This document shows positions 7,517-14,124 of a stretch of DNA of 17,120 bases, one piece after another (positions within the stretch are counted from its first letter, which is position 1; every line of letters begins with the position of its first letter). A model generated the notes under the pieces. That model did no database searches. It had not been told where the DNA came from and saw only the letters and a program-made list of their open reading frames with translations. This DNA comes from Streptosporangiaceae bacterium. Its GTDB lineage: Bacteria > Actinomycetota > Actinomycetes > Streptosporangiales > Streptosporangiaceae. The DNA lies in contig JASHQP010000076.1 in assembly GCA_030039095.1 (NCBI GenBank), positions 1-17,120 of the forward strand. The letters are read 5' to 3'. A program made the translations under genes and the position numbers.

Positions 7517-8526
7517 TGGGCGTCTCACTAGACCCGGCCTCGTGGAGCCTGCGAACCGCGGTGCGGAGCACGAGTTTCGTGGCCGGCCCGGTGCTGGCAG
7601 ACATGGCGTCGTCCGACGACCGGATTGTGGTGCTGACCGCTGACCTGGAGTACTCGAACGGCACGCACGAATTCCACCTGGCGTGGCCGGAACGGTTCTT
7701 CAACGTCGGAATCGCCGAGCACAACATGATGACGATGGCGGCTGGCATGGCGGCCCTTGGACTCGTGCCCTACGTATCGACGTTCGCCTCGTTCGCGGCG
7801 TTGCTGTGCGCCGAGCAGATCCGCACGGATCTGGCCTATCCGGGCCTGAATGTACGGATCCTGGCGCACCATGCCGGCTTCTCGCTCGGGTACTACGGCA
7901 CCTCGCACCACTCGACCGAAGACGTCGGAATGCTCCGCCCGGTCGCAGGACTGTCGATCGTAGCGCCCTGTGATGCCGCCAGCCTGGAGCAATGCCTGCG
8001 GCAGACGGTGGACGTCGACGGCCCGGTGTACCTCCGGCTCGGCCGCGGCCGCGACCCTGACGTCTACGGCCCGGAGGGCGTCGGCGCGCTGTCGGGTGAG
8101 GTGGCGCCCTGGCGGTTCGGCACGATCGCCCGTCTGCGCGCCGGCAGTGACATCACCGTGCTGGCTTACGGCGCGATGGTAGCTCCGGCAGTGCTGGCGG
8201 CCGACGCGGCCAACCGGGCCGGGGAGGTCTCGGTCGGCGTCGTCGATGTGCATACCCTGAAGCCGCTCGACGGCGAGGCCATCGTCTCGATTGCCCGCTC
8301 GAGCCCGCTCGGCCTGCTCGTGGCTGAGGAGCACAACCTCATCGGCGGCCTTGGCTCCGCGGTGGCCGACTGCCTGGTGACAGCGGGCGAGTCCTGCCCT
8401 CTGTATCGCATGGGTGTGCCCGACGAGTACGTTCCCGTTGGCCCGCCAGCGCATCTGTACCGGCACTACGGACTGGACAGCGACGGAATCTCCGCCGAAA
8501 TCACGCGGATAGCCGAAGGCAGATGA
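7513..8526 (+). CDS. Transketolase, C-terminal (pyrimidine-binding) subunit
   Basis: A 337-residue protein matching the pyrimidine-binding and C-terminal domains of transketolase. The catalytic glutamate that activates the TPP aminopyrimidine is Glu69 in NVGIAEHNM (64-72). A substrate-site SHHSTEDVGMLR segment (131-142) corresponds to the GPTHQ/SIED region of the family. The C-terminal domain includes VVDVHTLKPLD and VAEEHN, also family-typical. GAGGAG at 7505-7510 precedes the ATG, which overlaps the stop of the N subunit. Together with that subunit it forms a full enzyme of about 620 residues. A 1-deoxyxylulose-5-phosphate synthase or pyruvate dehydrogenase-type role is less likely because the N subunit resembles transketolase throughout. 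Confidence 0.93.
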   Translation: MMGVSLDPASWSLRTAVRSTSFVAGPVLADMASSDDRIVVLTADLEYSNGTHEFHLAWPERFFNVGIAEHNMMTMAAGMAALGLVPYVSTFASFAALLCAEQIRTDLAYPGLNVRILAHHAGFSLGYYGTSHHSTEDVGMLRPVAGLSIVAPCDAASLEQCLRQTVDVDGPVYLRLGRGRDPDVYGPEGVGALSGEVAPWRFGTIARLRAGSDITVLAYGAMVAPAVLAADAANRAGEVSVGVVDVHTLKPLDGEAIVSIARSSPLGLLVAEEHNLIGGLGSAVADCLVTAGESCPLYRMGVPDEYVPVGPPAHLYRHYGLDSDGISAEITRIAEGR

Positions 8527-8591
8527 GTGCCCACGCGCCGCAACCTCATTCAGGGGAGGACGGTCGTCATCAACGCTAAGGAGCCCGGATC

Positions 8592-9845
8592 GTGACAGAG
8601 GTCATCAGTCAGCGCCGGACCCGCACGGCGGATGCTGCCCTGCGCGAGCGGGCCAGAGCGGTAATACCGGGCGGCATGTACGGGCACCTCAGCACCAACA
8701 TGCTGCCTGCTGCGTACCCGCAGTTCTACCAGAGGTCAGAAGGTGCACGCGTCTGGGATGTGGACGGCAACGAGTACGTCGACCTCATGTGCAGCTTCGG
8801 CCCTGTCATCCTCGGGCACAAACACCCGAAGGTCGAGGAGGCTGTCGCTGCCCAGCGAGCCCAGGGCGATACCCAGGCAGGACCAGCAGCCTGCATGGTC
8901 GAGGCTGCCGAACTGCTCGTCGACCGAGTCGCGCACGCTGACTGGGCGATGTTCGCCAAGAACGGCACGGACGCCACTACAACCTGCCTTATGGTGGCCA
9001 GAGCAGCGACGGGGCGCAGTACGGTTCTCGCCGCAGGAGGTGCCTATCACGGCTCGGCGCCATGGTGCTCTCCGAAGCTCGAGGGCGTCACGCCGGAAGA
9101 CCGCGCGAATATCTCCTATTACCAATACAACGACACGCAGAGCGTTGAGCGAGCGGTACAGGAGGCCGACGGCGATGTTGCCGCGATCATCGTGTCGCCG
9201 TTCAAGCACGACGCGGGCTTCGACCAGGAGCTAGTCGACCCTGATTTCGCTTGGCAGCTGCGTGCACTATGTGACCGGATTGGCGCAGTGCTGATCATGG
9301 ACGAGGTCCGGGCAGGCTTCCGCCTCAACGACGGAGGCAGCTGGGAGCCGATCGGCGTGGCGCCTGACCTGAGCGCGTGGAGCAAGGCAATCGGCAATGG
9401 TTATCCGGTGGCCGCAATCCTGGGATCCCACAGTCTCGCCGAGGCTGCTTCCAGGATCTTCGTAACGGGATCCTTCTGGTTCCAGGCTGTTCCGATGGCG
9501 GCAGCGATCGCGACGATTACTGCGATCCGCGACGAAAGTGCCGTTCCGGCGATGGAAAGCTTCGGAGCCAAGCTGCGACAGGGCCTCGAGCGCCAGGCGG
9601 CGGCAGCCGGCCTGACCGTGTTCCAGACCGGGCCAGTCCAGATGCCCAGCCTGCGCTTCGCTGACGACGAGAACTTCGCCAAGGCGCACGCATTCTGCGC
9701 CACAGTGGTCGACCATGGCGTCATCGTGCACCCGTGCCACAACTGGTTCGTCTCCGCTGCTCATACTGGCCATGACCTGGAACGTGTCCTTGATGCAACA
9801 TCACAGGGATTCCAGGCTGTGCGCCAGCAATTCGGTGCGTCGTGA
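8592..9845 (+). CDS. Class III aminotransferase, glutamate-1-semialdehyde aminomutase-like
   Basis: A 417-residue PLP enzyme of fold type I, class III, in the glutamate-1-semialdehyde aminomutase (HemL)-like group. Motifs seen are the N-terminal IPGG (25-28), DGNEYVDL (58-65), NGTDATTTCLMVARAATGR (124-142), AYHG (151-154), the PLP-contacting Asp237 in IMDEVRAGFR, and the Schiff-base Lys265 in AWSKAIGNGYP. The end has HPCHNWFVSAAHT. GTG at 8592 is supported by AAGGAG at 8577-8582. It is the last gene of the cluster, 65 bp after transketolase. A haem-synthesis role is unlikely in this setting: no other hem gene is nearby and key blocks differ from HemL. It more likely transfers or moves an amino group on a sugar-derived aldehyde or ketone. 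Confidence 0.9.
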   Translation: MTEVISQRRTRTADAALRERARAVIPGGMYGHLSTNMLPAAYPQFYQRSEGARVWDVDGNEYVDLMCSFGPVILGHKHPKVEEAVAAQRAQGDTQAGPAACMVEAAELLVDRVAHADWAMFAKNGTDATTTCLMVARAATGRSTVLAAGGAYHGSAPWCSPKLEGVTPEDRANISYYQYNDTQSVERAVQEADGDVAAIIVSPFKHDAGFDQELVDPDFAWQLRALCDRIGAVLIMDEVRAGFRLNDGGSWEPIGVAPDLSAWSKAIGNGYPVAAILGSHSLAEAASRIFVTGSFWFQAVPMAAAIATITAIRDESAVPAMESFGAKLRQGLERQAAAAGLTVFQTGPVQMPSLRFADDENFAKAHAFCATVVDHGVIVHPCHNWFVSAAHTGHDLERVLDATSQGFQAVRQQFGAS

Positions 9846-9856
9846 CAGCGAGGTGC

Positions 9857-9874
9857 CGTCAGGGCAAACTGACG
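9857..9874 (+). terminator. Weak hairpin after the metabolic cluster
   Basis: CGTCAG (9857-9862), loop GGCAAA, CTGACG (9869-9874) forms a perfect 6-bp stem 11 bases after the aminotransferase stop. No T-run follows, so termination is only plausible. Confidence 0.3.
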
Positions 9875-9991
9875 AGACAGCCTCGACGTCCTGGGTGGCG
9901 TCCGGAATCCGCGTAAATGGGCCCTGGCGAGTCGGCCAGCGCACCCGCACCTCAGCAATAGGCCGCATTCCCCAGCGGCACCGAACCTGAG

Positions 9992-10008
9992 GCCGTGCGG
10001 GCCACGGC
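9992..10008. terminator. Hairpin between convergent genes
   Basis: GCCGTG (9992-9997), loop CGGGC, CACGGC (10003-10008) is a perfect GC-rich 6-bp stem between the + strand cluster and the - strand FKBP gene. It could serve either direction; no T-run. Nothing else is seen in the 276-bp gap. Confidence 0.3.
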
Positions 10009-10121
10009 GGTCCTGGCGTCACCCATCTGACCTACCGGGTCATCACATAACGCAGCGTCCGGCGGGAGGCTTCGGGCAGCGCTCGCTCCAGCGTCAGTGC
10101 GGGCGCGTGGCGAAGAGGGGC

Positions 10122-11243
10122 TCAGTAGGCGCCGAGGATGTCAACGACGAAGATCAGGGTGTCGGTGCCCTTGATCCCCGCCGATGAGGAACCTGATTTT
10201 CCGTAGCCGTCGGCGGGTGGCACCACGAGCAGCACCTGGCTGCCGACCCGCTTGCCGACAAGGCCGTCGTCCCACCCCTTGATGACCTGCCCTTCGCCAA
10301 TCTCGAAGCCGGCCGGCGCGCCGCTCTTCCACGTGGAGTTGAAAACCTTGCCGTTGCGCCAGATCACACCCTCATACTGGGCAATAAGCAGCTGGCCCTT
10401 TTTCACAATTGACCCTGTGCCCTGGATGAGGGTCTGGACCTGCAGCTTGGTCGGCGGCGTCGTCTTAGGTATGTGGACCGCCGGGGCGGTTCCAGCAGAT
10501 GCGCTGCCGACCGTTGGCAGCCCGGTCCCAGTGACCGCCTCATGTGTGCCGTACGCGCTGTCGGTCTTCTGGTAGGAGCCCAGCACGTCCACAACGAGGA
10601 CCAGGGTGTCTTTGCCGGTAACCCCAAGTGAGCTGTCTCCCTTGGAACCGAACCCGTCCTTCGGCGGGATGGTGATCAGCAGCCTGCTGCCGACCCGGCT
10701 GCCCTCCAGGCTCTTGTCAAGCCCCGAGATGGTCGACCCAACGGTCAGCGGCTCCGGCTTGCCGGTGGACAACTCGCTGACCTTCTTGGTCGCCGTGCCC
10801 GCCCAGGTATATGCGGTGAGATCTGTAACAGCCAGATCACCCTTGGCGACGCGCGTGCCGTGCCCGCTGATCAGATGCTTCACCTGAAGGCTGGCCGGCG
10901 GATCGACCTTGGGAATCGTGACCGTTGGCTTGGTGCCGAATGCTCCAGAAACCCCGATCGCGGTGGAAGGTGGCCGGTTCGCATAAATGAGCCCGGCGGT
11001 ACCAAGCCCGACCACGACCACCGCCGCAGTCCCGATCAGCAGCCAGCGCCGGCGCGCGCGCCTCCTGGCCGCCTCGCGCCGGGCGGCCGCCTCTGCACGC
11101 TTGCGGCCGCGGTTTCTCCTGCTGCGCGCCGCTGCAGCACGTTTGCGTTCGCGCATGCGCTGTTCGCGCTGTTCAGCAGGTGTGGCGGGCCGCTCAGGCT
11201 GGCGGCCGCGATTGCTGTTGGTTTTCCTGCCTTCGACTGTCAC
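10122..11243 (-). CDS. Membrane-anchored protein with two FKBP-type peptidyl-prolyl isomerase domains
   Basis: A 373-residue protein from a GTG at 11243, chosen because GGAG lies six bases upstream; the frame remains open to 11360 but the extra residues look non-coding. Residues 1-66 are Arg/Ala/Lys-rich, probably a cytoplasmic helix or coiled coil. A single hydrophobic segment (about 67-87, WLLIGTAAVVVVGLG...) anchors it, so the rest should be outside the membrane. Two FKBP domains follow (about 118-224 and 267-373). The second keeps QVIKGWDDGL, VPPADGYG and FNST (usual FDSS), so it may be active. The first has TISGLDKSL in place of VIxGW and is probably degenerate. Likely role is folding of secreted proteins by proline isomerisation. 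It stands alone between convergent and divergent neighbours. Confidence 0.9.
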   Translation of the reverse strand: MTVEGRKTNSNRGRQPERPATPAEQREQRMRERKRAAAARSRRNRGRKRAEAAARREAARRRARRRWLLIGTAAVVVVGLGTAGLIYANRPPSTAIGVSGAFGTKPTVTIPKVDPPASLQVKHLISGHGTRVAKGDLAVTDLTAYTWAGTATKKVSELSTGKPEPLTVGSTISGLDKSLEGSRVGSRLLITIPPKDGFGSKGDSSLGVTGKDTLVLVVDVLGSYQKTDSAYGTHEAVTGTGLPTVGSASAGTAPAVHIPKTTPPTKLQVQTLIQGTGSIVKKGQLLIAQYEGVIWRNGKVFNSTWKSGAPAGFEIGEGQVIKGWDDGLVGKRVGSQVLLVVPPADGYGKSGSSSAGIKGTDTLIFVVDILGAY

Positions 11244-11494
11244 CCAGGACTCCAACGAGGTGTGGCGGTGTACACGAGCCACCCCGGTCTGGGTGATCGG
11301 CTCATAACACCGTAGGAGGTCTCGCCAGGCTACCCACGTCGGCAACACGACATCGCCCAAATGCCCGCCGGGCAGCAGCCCCGGCTCGCGTTGCTCGTGC
11401 GTTACTCCACGGCAGAGCCCGCACCACTGCTGTCGGGCAGCACGGCAGATCTGCTGGTCAGGGCGCGGGTGCGCCTGTCAGGTCCGGGTTCGGC

Positions 11495-11500
11495 TACCAT
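11495..11500 (+). promoter_or_regulatory. Possible -10 element for tRNA-Thr
   Basis: TACCAT fits TANNNT and lies 14 bases before the tRNA, a usual distance. No good -35 at 16-18 bp; CTGTCA at 11475-11480 is only 14 bp away. The remaining 11244-11494 gap shows nothing else I can support. Confidence 0.35.
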
Positions 11501-11513
11501 GCACGAGTCTCCC

Positions 11514-11589
11514 GCCGGTGTAGCTCAGTTGGCAGAGCAGCCGTCTTGTAAACGGCAGGCCAGCGGTTCGAATCCGCTCACCGGCTCCA
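11514..11589 (+). tRNA. tRNA-Thr (anticodon TGT), CCA encoded
   Basis: A full cloverleaf folds by eye. The acceptor GCCGGTG (11514-11520) pairs perfectly with CACCGGC (11579-11585), D stem GCTC/GAGC, anticodon stem GCCGT/ACGGC around loop CTTGTAA with anticodon TGT, a 5-base variable loop, and T stem AGCGG/CCGCT around TTCGAAT. The discriminator is T11586 and CCA is encoded at 11587-11589. It decodes ACA and other ACN threonine codons. tRNA genes are common integration sites, and an accessory toxin-antitoxin-like pair lies directly downstream, but no integrase or clear att repeat is visible. Confidence 0.96.
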
Positions 11590-11609
11590 GCCTGTACGCC
11601 TACTGACCT

Positions 11610-11632
11610 GCACGAGACGCTCTGCCGTTTTT
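11610..11632 (+). terminator. Possible intrinsic terminator of tRNA-Thr
   Basis: GCA-(C bulge)-GAG (11610-11616), loop ACG, CTCTGC (11620-11625) forms a short bulged stem, and a run of five T follows at 11628-11632. It is the only T-run beside a stem in the region. Confidence 0.45.
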
Positions 11633-11675
11633 CCAGCGCTCCGCTGCCGGGTGCTCCTGGGAGTTCGTTGGGAGT

Positions 11676-12147
11676 TCATGAGTGCGCGCGCCTGCGGGGG
11701 ATCATCGCCGCCGTCGCCTCCGCCGCCGCGCGTGCCATGTCGGGCAGCACCGAGGTGTACACGTCGCGCCCGCGATGCCAGGGAGATGATTGCTGCCTCG
11801 CCGTAGTGCTGCATCGGGTGTGACAGTGCCCGGCCGCCTGCGATTTGTTCCTGCAGTTCGACTGCCAGCCTGGTGCCGACTGGGTCATCGACGCGGACCG
11901 GCGTGCCGAGCCAGTCCAGTTGTTTGAGCGCGGTCCCGGCCCATCCGCTGACCGGCCCGGCGGTAGCTGCCAGCCCATGCAGTTCTGCGGCGACTGCATC
12001 GACCAGCACCCGGTCGTGAGTAGACAGTGTCGCCACGACAGCTTGCTGTAACGGGAGATGCACGGCCAGGGTTACCAGGGCACTGGTGTCGGGGAACCAC
12101 ACCTGGCGCCTGGGCCCGGCGGCCGGCTCGGCCGGCGCGCTGGTCAC
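11676..12147 (-). pseudogene. PIN-domain protein with an apparent 1-base frameshift
   Basis: Starting at GTG 12147 (GTGA overlap with the upstream XRE-ImmA gene), the frame encodes a PIN-like ribonuclease domain with expected acidic residues Asp20 (FPDTSAL), Asp50/Glu55 (VDAVAAEL) and Glu117 (GEAAII). After LASRA, near 11769-11771 (a CCC run on the + strand), this frame changes to an improbable Gly/Arg/His-rich tail with many A/T third positions. The next frame becomes almost wholly G/C at third positions, reads RDVYTSVLPDMARAAAEATA and ends at TGA 11676, with an Asp where PIN domains have their fourth acidic residue. The span is 472 bases, 157 codons plus one. So either a one-base insertion broke the gene, or it is a sequencing error in a GC-rich run. 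Partner logic suggests a toxin. Confidence 0.7.
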
Positions 12148-13406
12148 AGGGAAATGCCGGAGCTGACGGGGCCCTCGGAGCGGCCTGCCATGATCTCGTC
12201 CCAGAGCTGGTCGTCGTCGTCGCGTTCGAGTAGCACCGAGACGGCAGACAAGCCAAGGCGCTGCTCCCGGGCCGCGGCCAGGGCCTGGCGGGTGAGCCGC
12301 TCCGGCGGGCGGCGGACGTGCCTGACGGCGGTCGCGGCTCCTGATGGGGAGACATCGCGGTGCAGGCTGACCAGTGACGCGACCCCGCGGCTGCGTAGCT
12401 TCTGCCCCTCGTCGAAGCTCAGGATGCCCAGGATGTTGAGCTGGTAGGCCAGCGCTGCCATGGATACGCCGAAATGCTCCATGAGCGCGACCGCTGACCT
12501 GTCGCTGACCTGGCCGGGCGGCTCGCCAAGCCAGGCCAGCACGGACCGGACGCCGCGCTCGGGCATGAGGAAGTGGCCGGCGAAGGCGTTGACCCGGGAC
12601 TCCCTGGCGTTGTCGGCGAACATGTCGCCGGCCGTTTCCTCGATGATGTCGTCGGGGTCGTTCAGCAGGTGGTGGCCGAGTTCGTGGGCGAGAGTGAAGC
12701 GCAGGTGGCCGTCGGGGAAGTCGGTGCTGGCCAGGATGAGAGCAGACGGACCGCTGTGGACGCACAGGCCGTCGGCCTCGGTGCCCAGTGGCGACAGGGC
12801 GACGTCCACTGCGAAGCTCTGCTCGATTAGCGCGGCGATGTCCCCAAGCGCGTCGGTGCCCAGGTCCAGTTCGCGGCGGGTCAGCTCGGCCAGGTCGCGT
12901 CCCTGGCGCTGGGCGGCGGCCCTTGAGCGGGGCAGGTCGCTGAACCTGGCTCGCGACTGTCCGGCCACGCTGGCGCCGCTGGTGCTGGCGCTGGCCGGGG
13001 GCAGCTCGGTGACTTGCGTGAGCAGATCCTCGATCTCCAGCAGCTGGCGTGCTCTCCGTCGGGCCGGGCGCAGAGCCTCCGAGGGCGCTCCGGCCGCCAG
13101 CCGGGCAGCGGCCGCCAGGGCGGGCCGCTCAGCCTGGCCGAGAAGATGGCGCACCGTGACGCCAAGGGCCGCGGCCACCTGGGGCAGCTCGCCGACGTCC
13201 AGGCGCCGGCGGCCAGACTCGATCTTGGAAATCTGATCCTTGCGCAGCCCGACGGCCTCACCCAGCTCGGTGCCGCTCATATGCCGCCGTCTGCGAGCCT
13301 CCGCCACGCGAGCACCGACCTGCGCGGCGAAGTCCTCTGGCTCGGGAGATTCCGCCGGAGCCTGAGCCGCGCCCAGTGCAGCTGACCCAGTCTTGCCCTC
13401 GGCCAT
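12144..13406 (-). CDS. XRE-family HTH fused to ImmA/IrrE-type metallopeptidase
   Basis: A 420-residue protein from ATG 13406 with GGAGG seven bases upstream. Residues 27-90 are an XRE/Cro-type helix-turn-helix (MSGTELGEAVGLRKDQISKIESGRR). A linker follows, then an ImmA/IrrE (COG2856) domain with zinc motif HELGH (241-245) and a likely third ligand Glu269 in ARESRVNAFAGHFLMP. ImmA-type peptidases cleave repressors in mobile elements or, fused to XRE, act as antitoxin-like regulators. The stop overlaps the start of a PIN-domain gene, the layout of a type II toxin-antitoxin operon with the regulator first. Upstream repeats (13431-13494) are likely its own operator. It could instead be a stress-response regulator unrelated to toxin control. 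Confidence 0.92.
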   Translation of the reverse strand: MAEGKTGSAALGAAQAPAESPEPEDFAAQVGARVAEARRRRHMSGTELGEAVGLRKDQISKIESGRRRLDVGELPQVAAALGVTVRHLLGQAERPALAAAARLAAGAPSEALRPARRRARQLLEIEDLLTQVTELPPASASTSGASVAGQSRARFSDLPRSRAAAQRQGRDLAELTRRELDLGTDALGDIAALIEQSFAVDVALSPLGTEADGLCVHSGPSALILASTDFPDGHLRFTLAHELGHHLLNDPDDIIEETAGDMFADNARESRVNAFAGHFLMPERGVRSVLAWLGEPPGQVSDRSAVALMEHFGVSMAALAYQLNILGILSFDEGQKLRSRGVASLVSLHRDVSPSGAATAVRHVRRPPERLTRQALAAAREQRLGLSAVSVLLERDDDDQLWDEIMAGRSEGPVSSGISL

Positions 13407-13430
13407 GACAGCACCTCCGTCCCAGGTCTC

Positions 13431-13494
13431 GATGCTGACATCAAGTTGCCAGCATCGCAACTTATTCCCGCCTCACACCGGAGAAAGTTGCGAT
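13431..13494 (-). promoter_or_regulatory. Nested inverted repeats, likely autoregulatory operator of the XRE-ImmA gene
   Basis: AAGTTGC (13443-13449) and GCAACTT (13457-13463) form a perfect 7-bp palindrome with a 7-bp spacer. ATCGCAACTT (13454-13463) is also a perfect 10-bp inverted match to AAGTTGCGAT (13485-13494). GATGCTG (13431-13437) pairs with CAGCATC (13450-13456). The cluster lies 25-88 bp before the ATG, where the promoter should be, as expected for XRE autorepression. I cannot place the -10 with confidence. Confidence 0.6.
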
Positions 13495-13504
13495 CGGCGT
13501 TTCA

Positions 13505-13619
13505 GTGGCGATCGCCGCCGCGACCTGGCCGTCGCGTCGCCGGACGACCAGACCGCTAGCGCGACCGGCTGGCAGGACTGAGCTGGACTTACCAGGACAA
13601 GATCCGCAACGTGCTGTGA
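13505..13619 (+). pseudogene. Possible relic of a coding region
   Basis: In the 385-bp gap between the XRE-ImmA start and tRNA-Arg, two short adjacent frames have strongly GC-rich third positions. The first reads RRRDLAVASPDDQTAS up to about 13575. The other, shifted, reads LSWTYQDKIRNVL and stops at TGA 13617-13619. They may be the decayed 3' end of an unidentified gene. I do not recognise it, and the stretch is too short to exclude chance. Nothing else is seen from 13620 to 13791. Confidence 0.2.
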
Positions 13620-13791
13620 GATGACCAGGCTGCCTTCGCCAGCACGGACAAATAGCGGACAGAGAAGCCTTCACTCCCGGCACCAAACGGAGTTCCTGCA
13701 GGTCAGCGGCTATTCCGATGGTCCGGCGGAAACGGCCCGTAAAACCGCCGCCTCCGGGCACACCTGGGTCGGCACCAGGTTCCGGCACCTC

Positions 13792-13863
13792 GCTCCCATG
13801 GTCCAGGGGATAGGACGCCAGTCTCCGAAGCTGGCAGTGGAGGTTCGAGTCCTCCTGGGAGCA
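13792..13863 (+). tRNA. tRNA-Arg (anticodon CCG)
   Basis: A cloverleaf folds by eye: acceptor GCTCCCA/TGGGAGC perfect, D stem GTCC/GGAC, anticodon stem CCAGT/GCTGG (one G-U) with loop CTCCGAA and anticodon CCG, a 4-base variable loop, T stem GGAGG/CCTCC around TTCGAGT, discriminator A13863. The following CCG means the full CCA is not encoded, unlike the tRNA-Thr in this window. It decodes CGG arginine codons. Confidence 0.93.
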
Positions 13864-13864
13864 C

Positions 13865-13936
13865 CGGCTCATAGTGCAGGGGACAGCACGGCTCCGTCCT
13901 AACGAGCAAGCGGGCGTTCGAATCGTCCTGAGCCGA
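13865..13936 (+). tRNA. Divergent tRNA-Arg(CCT)-like sequence
   Basis: One base after tRNA-Arg(CCG), a second 72-base cloverleaf can be drawn. Acceptor CGGCTCA (13865-13871) pairs perfectly with TGAGCCG (13929-13935), D stem GTGC/GCAC, T stem GGGCG/CGTCC (one G-U) around TTCGAAT, U8, A14, A21 and U33 equivalents present, and discriminator A. The anticodon loop GTCCTAA gives CCT. Deviations are a C-C mismatch closing the anticodon loop and G instead of pyrimidine at position 32. No CCA is encoded. It may be a functional but unusual tRNA or a decaying copy. Confidence 0.55.
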
Positions 13937-14022
13937 CGTGTTGCTCACGCTCGGAGTTGTCTTCTCCCGCTGGCCACCAGGCCGATGTCAAGGCGGAGTG
14001 GGGCTGAGCCTCCTCGAGGCGT

Positions 14023-14060
14023 GGCTTCCGGCCGGGGCCCCGTCGCCCCGGCCGGAAGCC
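14023..14060. terminator. Strong perfect-stem terminator hairpin
   Basis: A perfect 16-bp GC-rich stem (14023-14038 with 14045-14060) and a 6-base loop CCCGTC. No T-run on either side, as is common for actinobacterial terminators. It lies 64 bp after the stop of the - strand secreted-protein gene and 87 bp after the tRNA pair, so it probably serves both converging units. Confidence 0.75.
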
Positions 14061-14124
14061 GCTGGCTAATGCCGCCATAGCGATCCCCTCCGTTTCCGGT
14101 ATTGCACGGCCAGGCCCTCAACAG

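Noticed and set aside
171..8526. Assignment to a sulfoquinovose (sulfo-EMP or sulfo-transketolase) pathway
   Set aside because: The YihV-like kinase and split transketolase hint at it, but no sulfoquinovosidase, sulfo-sugar isomerase or sulfonate exporter is visible, so it stays speculative.
11579..13870. CACCGGCTC shared by the tRNA-Thr 3' end (11579-11587) and the tRNA-Arg junction (13862-13870) as attachment-site repeats
   Set aside because: Only 9 GC-rich bases, no integrase in between, and tRNA 3' ends share such words by chance.
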